Assembly: GCF_900089585.1 (NCBI RefSeq)
Contig: NZ_FLRH01000003.1
Span: 2,742,501-2,806,500, forward strand
Length of the DNA: 64,000 nucleotides
Reading direction: 5' to 3'
Source of the DNA: Micromonospora sediminicola
GTDB taxonomy: Bacteria; Actinomycetota; Actinomycetes; Mycobacteriales; Micromonosporaceae
In this document: positions 19,629 to 29,700 of the stretch, piece after piece
Position numbering within the stretch: position 1 is the first letter of the stretch
Layout: the number at the start of each line of letters is the position of its first letter
Notes under the pieces: generated by a model
What the model saw: only the letters and a program-made list of their open reading frames with translations
What the model was told of the DNA's origin: nothing
Databases searched by the model: none
Made by a program: the position numbers and the translations under genes

Positions 19629-19883
19629 GTGACCAATCGAGCTGCCGAGCAGACCGTGGGTCGGTCCGAGGCCGAACTCGTCGACCGGGTCCTGGCGATC
19701 GTGCGGGAGGTGCTGTCCCGACCCGACCTGGGCCCCGACGACGAGGTGATGGACTTCGGCGGCACCTCGCTGTCCATCCTGCGGATCCTCGCCGAGACGA
19801 AGCGCGTCCTCGACCTGAACGTCAACCCGCGTGACCTCAACGGAGCCGTCACGGCTCACAACCTGGTCCGCGCGGCCCGCTGA
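19629..19883 (+). CDS. Free-standing peptidyl carrier protein
   Basis: An 84-residue PCP with DFGGTSLSILRIL; the Ser near residue 44 is the phosphopantetheine site. The GTG start lies one base after the NRPS stop, with GAGGAAC just upstream. It is followed 33 bases later by the SyrB2-type halogenase. Known halogenases of that family act only on amino acids bound to a small carrier, so this PCP is either the chlorination platform or the missing carrier of the preceding A* module. It could be both if the SyrC-type protein moves the residue. Confidence 0.9.
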   Translation: MTNRAAEQTVGRSEAELVDRVLAIVREVLSRPDLGPDDEVMDFGGTSLSILRILAETKRVLDLNVNPRDLNGAVTAHNLVRAAR

Positions 19884-19916
19884 CCCCGCCCACTCACAGA
19901 ATCGAGCTGAGTCGCG

Positions 19917-20861
19917 ATGACCGACACCGCACGCGCCGAATTCGCTCTGACCACCGACGAGCAGGAGACCTTCTGGAAGCAGGGCTTCATCGGCCCCTTC
20001 CCGGTGCTGGACGAGGAAGAGATGGTCCGCACCTGGCGGTCGGAGCGGCTCGCCCTCCTGGACCGCAGCAACGCCATCTACACCGAGGAATGGGCCGTCT
20101 CCGGGAACACCAACATCTCCAACTACGACCGCCACATGGACAACGACTTCCTGGCTGACCTGATCATGAACCCGCGGATCACCGACCGGGTGGCCAGCGT
20201 GATCGGACCGGACGTGCTCTGCTGGCGTACCGAGTTCTTCCCGAAGTACCCGGGGGACGAGGGAACCGACTGGCACCAGGCCGACACCTTCGCGAACGCC
20301 TCCGGCAAGCCGCAGATCGTCTGGCCCGAGGACGCCGAGTTCGGTGGCACCATCACCGTCTGGACCGCTTTCACCGAGGCCACCACCGACAACGGTTGCC
20401 TCCAGTTCATCCCCGGCTCGTACCGCAAGATGAACTACGACGAGACCAAGGTCATGAAGTACACGCCGGACCGGATCAACAACGAGACGAAGGGGGGCGT
20501 CCGGCGGGGCTTCTTCGGCTACGACTACCGCGAGCTGCAGATCGACCCGGACTTCGTCCCGGACGAGAGCAACGCGGTCCCGATCGTCATGCGGCCGGGG
20601 GAGGCGGTGATGTTCTGGTCGACCCTGATGCACGCCTCCTATCCGCACTCCGGCAAGAGCGACAACATGCGGCTCGGCTTCGCGTCCCGGTTCGTGCCGA
20701 CCTCCACGCACGTCTACCCCGACACGGACGTGGTCGAGGAGTACGGCGGCAAGGTGAGCCTCGACCGCTACGGTGCGGTGCTGGTCACCGGCGAGAACCA
20801 CTACCACCACAACCGGATCGCCACGCACACCACCACCGGGCATCCGTTCCGCCGGAGCTGA
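19917..20861 (+). CDS. SyrB2-type non-heme iron, 2-oxoglutarate-dependent halogenase
   Basis: A 314-residue protein strongly resembling SyrB2, which chlorinates threonine on SyrB1 in syringomycin synthesis. The diagnostic iron-binding segment reads [16 protein letters not shown] near residue 119: His-x-Ala, where a hydroxylase would have Asp or Glu, leaving a site for chloride. The distal ligand segment is [10 protein letters not shown] near 240, followed by an Arg in MRLGF for 2-oxoglutarate. Other near-identical stretches include ANYDRH-like [12 protein letters not shown] and [20 protein letters not shown]. It should chlorinate an unactivated carbon of a carrier-bound aliphatic amino acid. 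It sits between a free PCP and a SyrC-like acyltransferase, the same functional set as syrB1-syrB2-syrC. No A domain in the window shows a threonine-type code, so its substrate is open. Confidence 0.96.
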   Translation: MTDTARAEFALTTDEQETFWKQGFIGPFPVLDEEEMVRTWRSERLALLDRSNAIYTEEWAVSGNTNISNYDRHMDNDFLADLIMNPRITDRVASVIGPDVLCWRTEFFPKYPGDEGTDWHQADTFANASGKPQIVWPEDAEFGGTITVWTAFTEATTDNGCLQFIPGSYRKMNYDETKVMKYTPDRINNETKGGVRRGFFGYDYRELQIDPDFVPDESNAVPIVMRPGEAVMFWSTLMHASYPHSGKSDNMRLGFASRFVPTSTHVYPDTDVVEEYGGKVSLDRYGAVLVTGENHYHHNRIATHTTTGHPFRRS

Positions 20862-20935
20862 GACGGGTGGCGGGCCTGGCCCGGGCCCGCCACGCCGAAC
20901 CTCCAGCGAAGCTGCCGAACCCCCCAGGGACGCTC

Positions 20936-22132
20936 ATGACAGCCGAGATCCAGCACTCTCCGACCACGGCGGAGCCCGGGCGGGCCGAACTGGCGGCCCT
21001 GGTCGACGCGATCCGACAACTGGAGGGCCTGACCGGTCAGGTCGGCCCGTTCGCGCTTCCCGCCGATACCTGCGACCGGGCGCCGGAACTCGTCGCGGCG
21101 GTCTGCCGGGCCTTGGACGTGCCACTCACCTTCGACGCGCCGGCCGGTGAGCGCGACCGGGACTTCGCGGTCGCCGCCCTGGCGGCCGAGATCCGACGGG
21201 CGCAGCGCGCGCCGGGGCTGACCGACGGTCGCGGCGACCCGGCCGCGTCGGCCGCCGAGGCGCGGCGGATACGCGACGAGGAGGACGCCGGGTTCCGGCT
21301 GCACCGGGTACGCCGACCCGACGGTACGGTCCTCGCCGTCTGGGACGCCGGCCCGCTGGACGCCCCGCCGATCCTCGTCTCACCGGCGTGCGCGATGAGT
21401 TACCGACTGTCGCTGCCGTGGGTCCGCGCACTGCGGGGCTCGTACCGTTGCCTGGTTCCACAGACCCGCGGCACCAGTGAGCGCATCGACGATCCCCAGG
21501 CCTTCGACCGGCGCGGTTACGACATCCACGCCCAGGCCGACGACCTGGTCGCGCTCATCGCGGAGGTGGCCTCCGCCCCGGTGCACCTGATGGGGCTCTG
21601 CGGCGGAGCGGTCCCCGCCCTGATCGCCGCCGGCCGCTGCGCCGACCGGGTGAGCTCGCTGAGCCTCTGGCACGCCGACCTGGAACTGGGTCCGGACGCC
21701 GAGAAGACCGACCATCAGGTCAACCTGCGGGCGTTGCTCGACCTGGCCGGCGAGTCGCGCGACACCGCGGCCTGGATGCGGGACAAGCTGACGAGCGGCC
21801 CGATGACCGGCGTCCCGGCCGGAGCGGGCCCGTTGGTGGTCCGCCCCTACGCCACTGCCGAACTCTTCTACCGGTACGCCAAGCTGACCGCGGCGACGAT
21901 GCACTGGGACTCCCGACAGACGGCGGGCGGGGTGCCACAGCCCAGTCTGATCGTCACCAGCAGGGACGACCACACCGCGCACCCGTCCGGATCGCGTCGG
22001 CTGGCCGAGATCCTGCCGGACGCCCGACTCGTGGTCGCGGACCACGGAACCCACCTGGACGCCTTCCGGGCGACGCCGGAGCAGGTTTCCTGCCTCACCT
22101 CGTTCCTCGCCTCGCTGCCCGCGGGCGGCTGA
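20936..22132 (+). CDS. SyrC/CmaE-type aminoacyltransferase (alpha/beta-hydrolase with Cys nucleophile)
   Basis: A 398-residue alpha/beta-hydrolase. The nucleophile elbow is HLMGLCGGAVPAL: cysteine replaces serine (GxCxG), as in SyrC and CmaE, which carry chlorinated or allo-amino acids from one carrier protein to another. An acid candidate lies in VTSRDDHTAHP and a His in ADHGTHLDAF. The N-terminal 130 residues are an extra helical region, also expected in SyrC. It follows the halogenase by 74 bases and ends the operon. The natural reading is that it loads a modified amino acid onto one of the modules with a dead A domain (13871-19627, 22336-26628 or 1247-7536). Confidence 0.88.
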   Translation: MTAEIQHSPTTAEPGRAELAALVDAIRQLEGLTGQVGPFALPADTCDRAPELVAAVCRALDVPLTFDAPAGERDRDFAVAALAAEIRRAQRAPGLTDGRGDPAASAAEARRIRDEEDAGFRLHRVRRPDGTVLAVWDAGPLDAPPILVSPACAMSYRLSLPWVRALRGSYRCLVPQTRGTSERIDDPQAFDRRGYDIHAQADDLVALIAEVASAPVHLMGLCGGAVPALIAAGRCADRVSSLSLWHADLELGPDAEKTDHQVNLRALLDLAGESRDTAAWMRDKLTSGPMTGVPAGAGPLVVRPYATAELFYRYAKLTAATMHWDSRQTAGGVPQPSLIVTSRDDHTAHPSGSRRLAEILPDARLVVADHGTHLDAFRATPEQVSCLTSFLASLPAGG

Positions 22133-22229
22133 ACCGCGATCCACGCGCGGAGCTGCCGGCGCCTCCGGTGGGGGACCCTGCCGACCCGTGCCGCGCGACG
22201 GTGTGGCCCCGGACCGCGGTCCGACCCGC

Positions 22230-22249
22230 CGGGCACGTCGCCGTGCCCG
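22230..22249. terminator. Hairpin between operons
   Basis: CGGGCACG (22230-22237) pairs with CGTGCCCG (22242-22249) across a 4-base loop. It lies after the aminoacyltransferase stop and before the next cluster promoter. There is no T-run, so this is a modest terminator candidate. Confidence 0.45.
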
Positions 22250-22281
22250 ACGACCCCGCTGACCTGCGCCTGCGCGTCTCC

Positions 22282-22329
22282 GCCCCTCCTTTATGTGACA
22301 CCCACCCCGACCCGGCCGCCCCGTACCGT
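22282..22329 (+). promoter_or_regulatory. Cluster-motif promoter, leaderless, before NRPS
   Basis: GCCCCTCCTTTATGTGAC (22282-22299), exactly 24 bp, then TACCGT (22324-22329), then 6 bp to the ATG at 22336. The right half-site is TGTGAC rather than GGGGAC, as at 51968. It separates the operon ending at 22132 from the one beginning at 22336. Confidence 0.8.
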
Positions 22330-22335
22330 CGGGCC

Positions 22336-25300
22336 ATGGCGCACCCTTCCCAGGTCGAGCTTCCCACCGGCCAACGGGCCGTAACGACAACCGACGGCGG
22401 GGGAAACCCTCCCGGGCCGTCGGGGGAGCCCTACCAGGACGCCATCCTCGCCATCTGGCGTGATGTGCTCGGCCGTTCGGACATCGACGTCTCCGACGAC
22501 TTTCTCGCACTGGGCGACCACTCACTCGCCCCCGTCGTGGTGGCGCGGATCCGGCGGGCGCTCGGCGTCGACATCCCGGTGATGGACATCTTCGAGTGCC
22601 GCTCGGTGTCCGCACTGGCCGTCGCGGTGGCCGCCAGATCGGCTGCCGCCGAGACCGGGGCCCGGCGGGGCGTGACCCGGCGGCCTCCGGACAGCGAGCC
22701 CCTCCTCTCCTTCGACCAGCAACGCCTCTGGCTGGAGAGCCAGCTGCTGCCCGGTGTGGTGTACAACGTCCACGCCCGACGGCGGCTGGTGGGTCAGCTC
22801 GACGTGGCCGCCCTGGAGGCCAGCATCCGGGCCATCCTCGCCCGGCACGAGGCGCTGCGCTCACGGTTCCCCACCGTGGAGGGGCGACCGGTGCAGGCGG
22901 TGGACGACCCGGACGACAACTGGCGTATCCGGTTCGAGGACCTCACCGGAGTCCCGCACGACGACCGGACCGTCGCCGCCCGCCGTTTGCTGGACGAGGA
23001 GTCCACCACCCCGTTCGACCTGGCCGTCGGCCCACTCTTCCGGTGCATGCTGGTCAAGGTGGGCGACGACGAGCACCTCCTCGGCGTCACCATGCACCAC
23101 ATCGTCTCGGACACCTGGTCCATCGGCCTGTTCGTGCGGGAGCTGTCGGCGCTCTACCAGTCCGGCGGCGACGTGGGCCGGGCGGATCTGCCACCGCTGC
23201 CGGTCCAGTACCGCGACTACGCCACGTGGCAGCGTGGCCGGCTCGTGGGCGAGACGCTGGAGAAGCAGTTGCGGTACTGGCGGGGTCAGCTCGCCGGCGC
23301 GCCACCGGTACTCGCCCTGCCCGCGCCGCAGCGACGGACCACCTCGCAGCGGGCCGAGGCCGACCGGATCGAGTGCGTGCTCCCGCGTGCCGAGACCGCC
23401 CGGCTGCACCAGCTGTGCCGTGCCCAGGGGGTCACTCCGTTCATGGCGCTGCTGGCCGGTCTGACCACCGTGTTCAGCCGCTGGTCCGGCCAGTCCGACG
23501 TGGTGATCGGCGTGCCGCTCGCCGGCCGCACCCACAGCGGGACGGAGAACCTGATCGGGTTCTTCGTCAACGTCCTGCCGTTCCGCATCGACCTGTCCGG
23601 GAATCCGACCTTCGCCGAGTTGCTGGCGCGGGTCCGCCGGGTGGCTCTCGAGGGCTACGACCACGCCGACGCGCCGTTGGACGCGCTCGTGGAGGATCTG
23701 CAGGTGGGGCGGGATCCCCGCCGGACCCCGCTGTTCGAGGTGGTCCTCAACGTCGTCGGTAGTCCCGAGGCCGAGCAGGCCAAGGGCTTCACCGTGGAGC
23801 CGATGGACTCGCCGTCGCTGTTCAGCAGGTTCGACCTGTCGGTGTCCGCCCAGGAATCCGACGGCAGCCTGCGGCTGCAACTCGACTTCGCCTCCGAACG
23901 CTGCGACGCCGCGATGGTTCGCGTCCTCGTCGACCACCTGCGCACGCTGCTGCGGGGGGCGGTGGACGACCCGACGCGGCCCATCCTGGACTACCCCTTC
24001 GGGCCCGCCGGTGACACGGGCGACGTCGCGGCCCCGTCCGGCGCACCGTCGGTGCCGGCACCGCACCTGGCCGTCGAGCGCCACGCGGGGGCCGCCGACC
24101 GGCCCGCGGTGGTCGACGGCGGCGGCGAGTGGGGCTACCGCTGGCTGCACCGGGCCGCCGAGCGCGTGGCACGGCTGCTGGCGGAGCGGAACGTGCGGCC
24201 AGGGGACCCTGTGGTGGTCGTCCGACGGCCCACGGCCGGCTTCGTGGCGACGCTGCTCGGGTGCCTGCGGGCCGGGGCGACGTACGTGCCGGTCGACGGC
24301 GACGAACCGGCCGGGTCAGGCGTCGACGCGGCCCCGATCGTGCTCGACCCGGGCCCCACCGACGAGGTCGACACAGGAACTGTCGACCTGAGCGCGCTGC
24401 TCCACGAACCCGACGACGAACCCGACGACGATCCGCCTCGGACCGGCGAGGAGAAGGGACCGGCCGCCGGTACGGCCGACTGGGCCGTCGAGCGGTTCGA
24501 CCTGCGGGACGCGGACCGGTTCGCGGTGCTGTCCGCATCCCCGCACCACCTGATGTCGGCGCTGTGCAGCGCGTTCCACGCCGGGGCGACCCTGGTCCTT
24601 CCCGATCCCGCCGCCACCGCCGACATCGGTGCCCTCACCCGATGGCTGCGGACCAGCGCCGTCAGCGTCGTCCACCTGGAACCGCCACTGCTGCGGGCGC
24701 TGGCCGACCAGCGCCCGGGGCCCGGACTTCCCGCGCTCAGGTACGCGTTCGTCGACAACTCCGGTGGCCTCGTCCCGCACGACGTCGGCGTCCTACGCAA
24801 CCTCGCGCCGGCCTGCCGGTTGGTCGGGGTGTACCGGGTACGGCCCGACGGCCGGCCGCGGGCGGCGTACGAGGTTCCGCAGGAATGGGACCTCGGGACG
24901 GCGCCGCTGCGGATCCCCCTGGGTCGGGAGCTGCCGGACTGCCCGGCCTGGCTGGCCCGACCCTCGGGAGGGCCGGCGGCGGTGGGCGAGGTGGGCGAGC
25001 TGGTCTTCGGCGAGCTGCGGACCGGCGACGTGGGACGCCGGTGGCACGACGGCTCGTTGGAGTTCGTCTCGAAGGTCGGCGTGGACCCGGGCTTCGATCC
25101 CCTCGAGACGGTGACCACCCTGCGGGACCTGCCCGAGGTCCGGGACGCCGTGGTGACCGAGCGGGCCGGGCCGGACGGTCGGCGCAGGCTCGTCGGCTAC
25201 GTCACCGGGCCGGACCCCGACCTCGGGTCCGTCGCCATGCGCAAGCACCTCATGACGCGGCTCCCCGACTACCTGATCCCGGACCAGATCCTCGTGCTCT

Positions 25301-26628
25301 GCGGCCTTCCGCTCACGCCCGGCGGAACGTACGACCTGGCGGCCCTGCCGGAAGCCGACCTGGACGCCGGCGACATCGACGACTACGTGGCGCCCCGTAC
25401 GCCGATGGAACGCCAACTCGTCGGGATCCTCCAGGAACTGCTCGGCATCGACCGAGTCGGCATCTACGACAGCTTCTTCGAACTGGGCGGGTTCTCCCTG
25501 CTCGCGACGCAGCTCACCACCAGGATCCGGGCGGACTTCAACGTCGAACTCGCCATGCGGGACGTGTTCGAGTCGCCCACCGTCAACGAGCTCGCCCAGC
25601 TGATCGTGCACGCCCAGGGCGAACTGTCCGGCACGGACGATCTCGAGGCCCTGCTGGCCGAGATCGAAGGTGCCGGGACCGTCGAGGCGCCGGGCGGCCC
25701 GGCGCCGGCAGTGCCCTCGGCCGAGGAGGACCGGTCCGGGACATACGACCGGGTGGTGGCACGCCTGCGGGAGTCGGCGGTGTTCTCCCCTGACAAGCCG
25801 GACGAGACACCCGAGACGTCGGCCCAGGCGCTCTGGTACGCCGCCGTGGGATCGCCCCGCTCCGTCACCGCCGTCACCCTGCCGCTTCCCACCCTGTCGG
25901 ACGCGCAGGAACGGATCCTGCACGAGCTGGTCGGCCGCCGGGTCGCCGGCGAGCCGTTGGCCTACCTGACCGGTCGGGCCAGCTTCATGGGCCTGGAGCT
26001 GCTTGCCGAGACCGGCGCGTTGATCCCGCGGCGGGAGACGGAACTGCTCGGCGGCGCTGCACTCGACCTCGCCAGGGAGCTCGCCACGGACACCTCCGGC
26101 GTCCGGCTCCTTGACCTCGGCACCGGTGCCGGCAACCTCGCCGTGTCGATCGCGGTCCACGAGCCGAGGTCGCGGGTCTGGGCCGCCGATCTCGAGGCCG
26201 GGGCCGTCGCGGTGGCCAGGCGCAACGCCGCCTTCCACAAGGTGGACGATCGCCTGGTCGTGGCGCAGGGCGACCTGTTCGCGGCGCTCGACGGGCTGTC
26301 GCCGGCGCCGTCTCCGTTCGACCTCGTCGTCTGCAATCCGCCGTACATGCCCACCGACAAGGCCAGGAGTCTTCCTACCGAGGTCGGCGGGCACGAGCCC
26401 ACGGCCGCGTTCGACGGCGGCGACATCGGGCTGTCCGTTGTCTACCGGCTGATCGCCGAGGCTCCTCGGCACCTGGTTCCCGGCGGCTGGCTCTGCTTCG
26501 AGCTCGGTGCCGGCATGGGCCGGGTGGTCGAGAAGCGCCTCGCCGCGCAGGGCGCGTACGGCGAGATCCGAAAGGTCACCGACCAGTACGGCACCACCCG
26601 CGTGATCCTCGCCCAGAGGCTCCCGTGA
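22336..26628 (+). CDS. NRPS, PCP-C-A*-PCP with a C-terminal PrmC/HemK-like methyltransferase
   Basis: A 1430-residue protein. Order: PCP (FLALGDHSLA near 60), C (HHIVSDT near 254), shrunken inactive A* (about 576-1000; no ATP loop, no YGPTE, A10 replaced by LTPGGTYDLAAL), PCP (FFELGGFSLLA near 1050), then about 295 residues like PrmC/HemK. The last part has GEPLAYLTGRASFMGLEL, LIPRRETELL near 1228, SAM motif LLDLGTGAGNLA near 1260 and NPPY near 1335. PrmC enzymes methylate a glutamine side-chain nitrogen in release factors, so the domain may methylate an amide or amine nitrogen of the carrier-bound residue. The ATG at 22336 is chosen because the -10 box ends 6 bp before it. The N-terminal PCP may complete the A*-terminated synthetase at 13871. 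Confidence 0.92.
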   Translation: MAHPSQVELPTGQRAVTTTDGGGNPPGPSGEPYQDAILAIWRDVLGRSDIDVSDDFLALGDHSLAPVVVARIRRALGVDIPVMDIFECRSVSALAVAVAARSAAAETGARRGVTRRPPDSEPLLSFDQQRLWLESQLLPGVVYNVHARRRLVGQLDVAALEASIRAILARHEALRSRFPTVEGRPVQAVDDPDDNWRIRFEDLTGVPHDDRTVAARRLLDEESTTPFDLAVGPLFRCMLVKVGDDEHLLGVTMHHIVSDTWSIGLFVRELSALYQSGGDVGRADLPPLPVQYRDYATWQRGRLVGETLEKQLRYWRGQLAGAPPVLALPAPQRRTTSQRAEADRIECVLPRAETARLHQLCRAQGVTPFMALLAGLTTVFSRWSGQSDVVIGVPLAGRTHSGTENLIGFFVNVLPFRIDLSGNPTFAELLARVRRVALEGYDHADAPLDALVEDLQVGRDPRRTPLFEVVLNVVGSPEAEQAKGFTVEPMDSPSLFSRFDLSVSAQESDGSLRLQLDFASERCDAAMVRVLVDHLRTLLRGAVDDPTRPILDYPFGPAGDTGDVAAPSGAPSVPAPHLAVERHAGAADRPAVVDGGGEWGYRWLHRAAERVARLLAERNVRPGDPVVVVRRPTAGFVATLLGCLRAGATYVPVDGDEPAGSGVDAAPIVLDPGPTDEVDTGTVDLSALLHEPDDEPDDDPPRTGEEKGPAAGTADWAVERFDLRDADRFAVLSASPHHLMSALCSAFHAGATLVLPDPAATADIGALTRWLRTSAVSVVHLEPPLLRALADQRPGPGLPALRYAFVDNSGGLVPHDVGVLRNLAPACRLVGVYRVRPDGRPRAAYEVPQEWDLGTAPLRIPLGRELPDCPAWLARPSGGPAAVGEVGELVFGELRTGDVGRRWHDGSLEFVSKVGVDPGFDPLETVTTLRDLPEVRDAVVTERAGPDGRRRLVGYVTGPDPDLGSVAMRKHLMTRLPDYLIPDQILVLCGLPLTPGGTYDLAALPEADLDAGDIDDYVAPRTPMERQLVGILQELLGIDRVGIYDSFFELGGFSLLATQLTTRIRADFNVELAMRDVFESPTVNELAQLIVHAQGELSGTDDLEALLAEIEGAGTVEAPGGPAPAVPSAEEDRSGTYDRVVARLRESAVFSPDKPDETPETSAQALWYAAVGSPRSVTAVTLPLPTLSDAQERILHELVGRRVAGEPLAYLTGRASFMGLELLAETGALIPRRETELLGGAALDLARELATDTSGVRLLDLGTGAGNLAVSIAVHEPRSRVWAADLEAGAVAVARRNAAFHKVDDRLVVAQGDLFAALDGLSPAPSPFDLVVCNPPYMPTDKARSLPTEVGGHEPTAAFDGGDIGLSVVYRLIAEAPRHLVPGGWLCFELGAGMGRVVEKRLAAQGAYGEIRKVTDQYGTTRVILAQRLP

Positions 26629-26776
26629 CAGGGCCGGAGCGACCGGAAGCGCGCCTCGACCCGGGCCCGGGCGAGGAGGGGCCGGCCCGCCGTCGCCGTG
26701 CCATGACCGCCGACCGGAGCCGGCAGAGACCCCGCCGGGGGACCGCCGGACCGGTCCCGCTCGGAGGTGAGAACCC

Positions 26777-29700
26777 GTGAGCCATCCTGATCCCGCGACC
26801 GTAGGCCCCGCCCCCCGCGACGAGCCTCCCCAGCGGACCACGCCGCTGCCGCCATGGGTCCTGCCGGACGCCGAACCCGGTCGGGGGTCGCAGCGGCGGC
26901 ACCTGCCGGCGGCGGTGCGCGAGGCGCTGGCCGGCATGGACCGGGACGGCGACCGGCTGACGGCCCTCGTGCTCGCCGCCTGGCTCGCGGTGCTGGCGCG
27001 CTGCGTGGGGGAGCCGGAGGTGAGCAGCGCGGTGGCGGACCGGACCGGTCACCTGGACCGCGTCTCGGCCACGGTCGGCGGGACGAGCTGGACGCAGCTG
27101 GCCGGCGGGCTGCGGCGCTCACGCCTGGCCGGCCCCGCGTCCGCCGTGCTGGACCTGCACGGGGCCGCCGCGGCGGACCGCGCACCGTTGCTGGTACGGC
27201 TCGACTCCACCGGTGGGGAGCTCGGCGTCAGCTACGAGACCGCGTGCGTCTCGCATTCCGCCGCCGACCGGGTGCTCGGCTATCTGGCGCGTGCGCTGGC
27301 GCTGGCGCTGGACGATCCCGAGCAGCGGGTCGACCTCGGCGAGATGCTGAGCGAGGGGGAGCGCCGGTACCAGCTGGACGAGCTGTGCGGCCCGCGGGTC
27401 AACAACGGCCCGGACGGCTTCGTCCCGGCGTTCCGCGCCCGTGCCGCCGCCCACCCGGATCGGCCCGCGCTGCACCACCGGGCGGAGAGCCTGACCTACG
27501 GCGAGCTGGACCGGGCCTCGGACCGCGTGGCTGCCCGGCTGAGCTGCCTCGGCGTGTCACCGGGGCAGGCCGTGGCGGTCGTGAGCGACCGCCACCTGGA
27601 CTGGGTGGTGGCCATGCTCGGTGTGCTCAAGGCCGGCGCGGTCTACCTGCCGGTCCGACCCGACTTCCCGGCGTCGCGGGTGGAGGACCAGCTCAGCCGG
27701 GCCGAGTGCGGTGTGGCGTTGACCGATGACAGCGGGGCGGCCCTGCTGTCCGCCGTGGCCGGCCTCGGCTGGCCGGGCCGCGTGTCCACCATCGCCGCTC
27801 TGCGGGACGGTAGCGAGGTCGCGGCCCCGCTACCGGCGCCCGGACTGGATCAGCCGGCGTACGTGTACTTCACCTCCGGCTCCACCGGCCGGCCCAAGGG
27901 CGCGGTCTGCGCGCACGACGGCATGATCAATCACCTGTGGGCCAAGGTCGACGACCACGACCTGGGGCCGAAGGACGTGGTCACCCAGACCGCGTCCCAG
28001 TGCTTCGACATCTCGTTGTGGCAGATCTGCGCCCCGCTGCTGGTCGGCGGCGCGGCGGTCGTGGTGGACACCGATCAGCAACTCGACGTGGCCGGCTTCG
28101 CCGCGCTGCTGGCGCGGCACCGGGTGACCACCGTGCAGATCGTGCCGTCGTACCTGGAGGTGCTGCTGGCCCACCTGGAGGCCGGCGCGGTCCGGCTGCC
28201 CCGGCTGGCATCCGTGTCGGTGACGGGAGAGGCGCTCAAGGCCGACCTGGTCCGGCGCTGGTTCTCGGTCATGCCCGGTCTGCGGCTGGTGAATGCGTAC
28301 GGCGCGACGGAGGTCTCGGACGACACGATGCACGAGGTGTTGGACGGGCCGCCCGATCGCGACCTGTCGGTGGTCAACGTCGGCCGCCCGTTGCGCAACA
28401 TGCGGGTCTACGTGGTCGACGACCAGCGGCGGCTGATGCCGCTGGGAGCCCGGGGCGAGATCGTCTTCGCCGGCGTGTGTGTCGGCGGGGGTTACATCAA
28501 CGATCCCGAGCGGACCGCCGAGGCGTTCGGCGAGGACCCCTACTTCCCGGGCGAGCGGCTCTACCGCTCAGGTGACCTGGGTCGGTGGTTGCCGGAGAAA
28601 CGCCTGGAGTTCCTCGGCCGCCGCGACGACCAGGTCAAGATCCGAGGGCTGCGGGTGGAGACCGGGGAGATCCAGGCGGCCCTGCTCCGGGTGCCCGGGA
28701 TCTCCGCCGCCGCCGTGGTGCCGGTCGGCGAGGGCAACGGCGCCCGGCTCGTCGGCTTCTACGTCTCCGAGTACGAGTTGGCCTCGATCGACCTGCACGA
28801 TCTGTTGTCGGCCCGGCTGCCCGAGTACATGGTGCCCGCGCATCACTTCCGCCTTGCCGAGCTGCCGTTGAACGAGAACGGCAAGACCGACAACCGACGG
28901 CTCCGGCAGCTGGCCGAGGAACTGGCCGCCGGCATCCACGCCTTCGAACCACCCCGATCCGGGGACGAGCAGCGGCTGGCCACCCTCTGGGCGGAGGTGC
29001 TGGGACTGCCCGCCGGGAGGGTGGGCCGGCACGACGACTTCTTCGACCTCGGGGGTACCTCCCTCTCGGCGGTCCACCTGCTGATGCGGCTGGACCACCA
29101 GCTCTCCCTGACCGACATGCTGACTCACTCGGTGCTACGCGACCAGGCACGCCTGCTGGAGGCGGCCGGCGACACGGCGGCGGCCCTGCTGTTGCACGAG
29201 CTCAGCCCTTCGGCGCAGGGCCGGCCGGCGCTGGTGTGCCTGCCCGACGCCGGCGGTAACGCGATCAACTTCCAGCACCTGGCCGACCTGGCGGGGGAGC
29301 GGGTGCAGGTTCTCGCGGTGGAGCTGCCCGGCCACGACCTGGCCCGGCGGCAGGAGGACCTGCTGGACCTGCCGGGCCTGGCCGAGCGCCTGGGCCGGGA
29401 ACTCGCCGGCCGGTCCGGGCTCTACCTGTGGGGTCAGGGGGCCGGCGGTGCGGCGGCCCTGGCCACCGCGCGGGCGCTGGAGCGGGCCGGGACGACGGTG
29501 GCGGGCGTGATCCTCGCCTGGGACGAGACGACACCCGAGGGCGGCCGGGTGGTCGACGCCCTCTCCGACGACGAGGTCGTCGACCGGCTGCGCCGGCGTC
29601 ATGCCTACGTCGACGTCGACCGGGCCACGCCGGGCCGGGCTGCGTTCGTCGCCAGGGCGTACCGGCACGACTGGGCGGAGGCGCTGCGGTTGCTCGATCG

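Noticed and set aside
22168..22335. Upstream start for the NRPS at 22336
   Set aside because: It would translate the hairpin and the cluster promoter; the extra residues show no conservation and the leaderless arrangement supports 22336.
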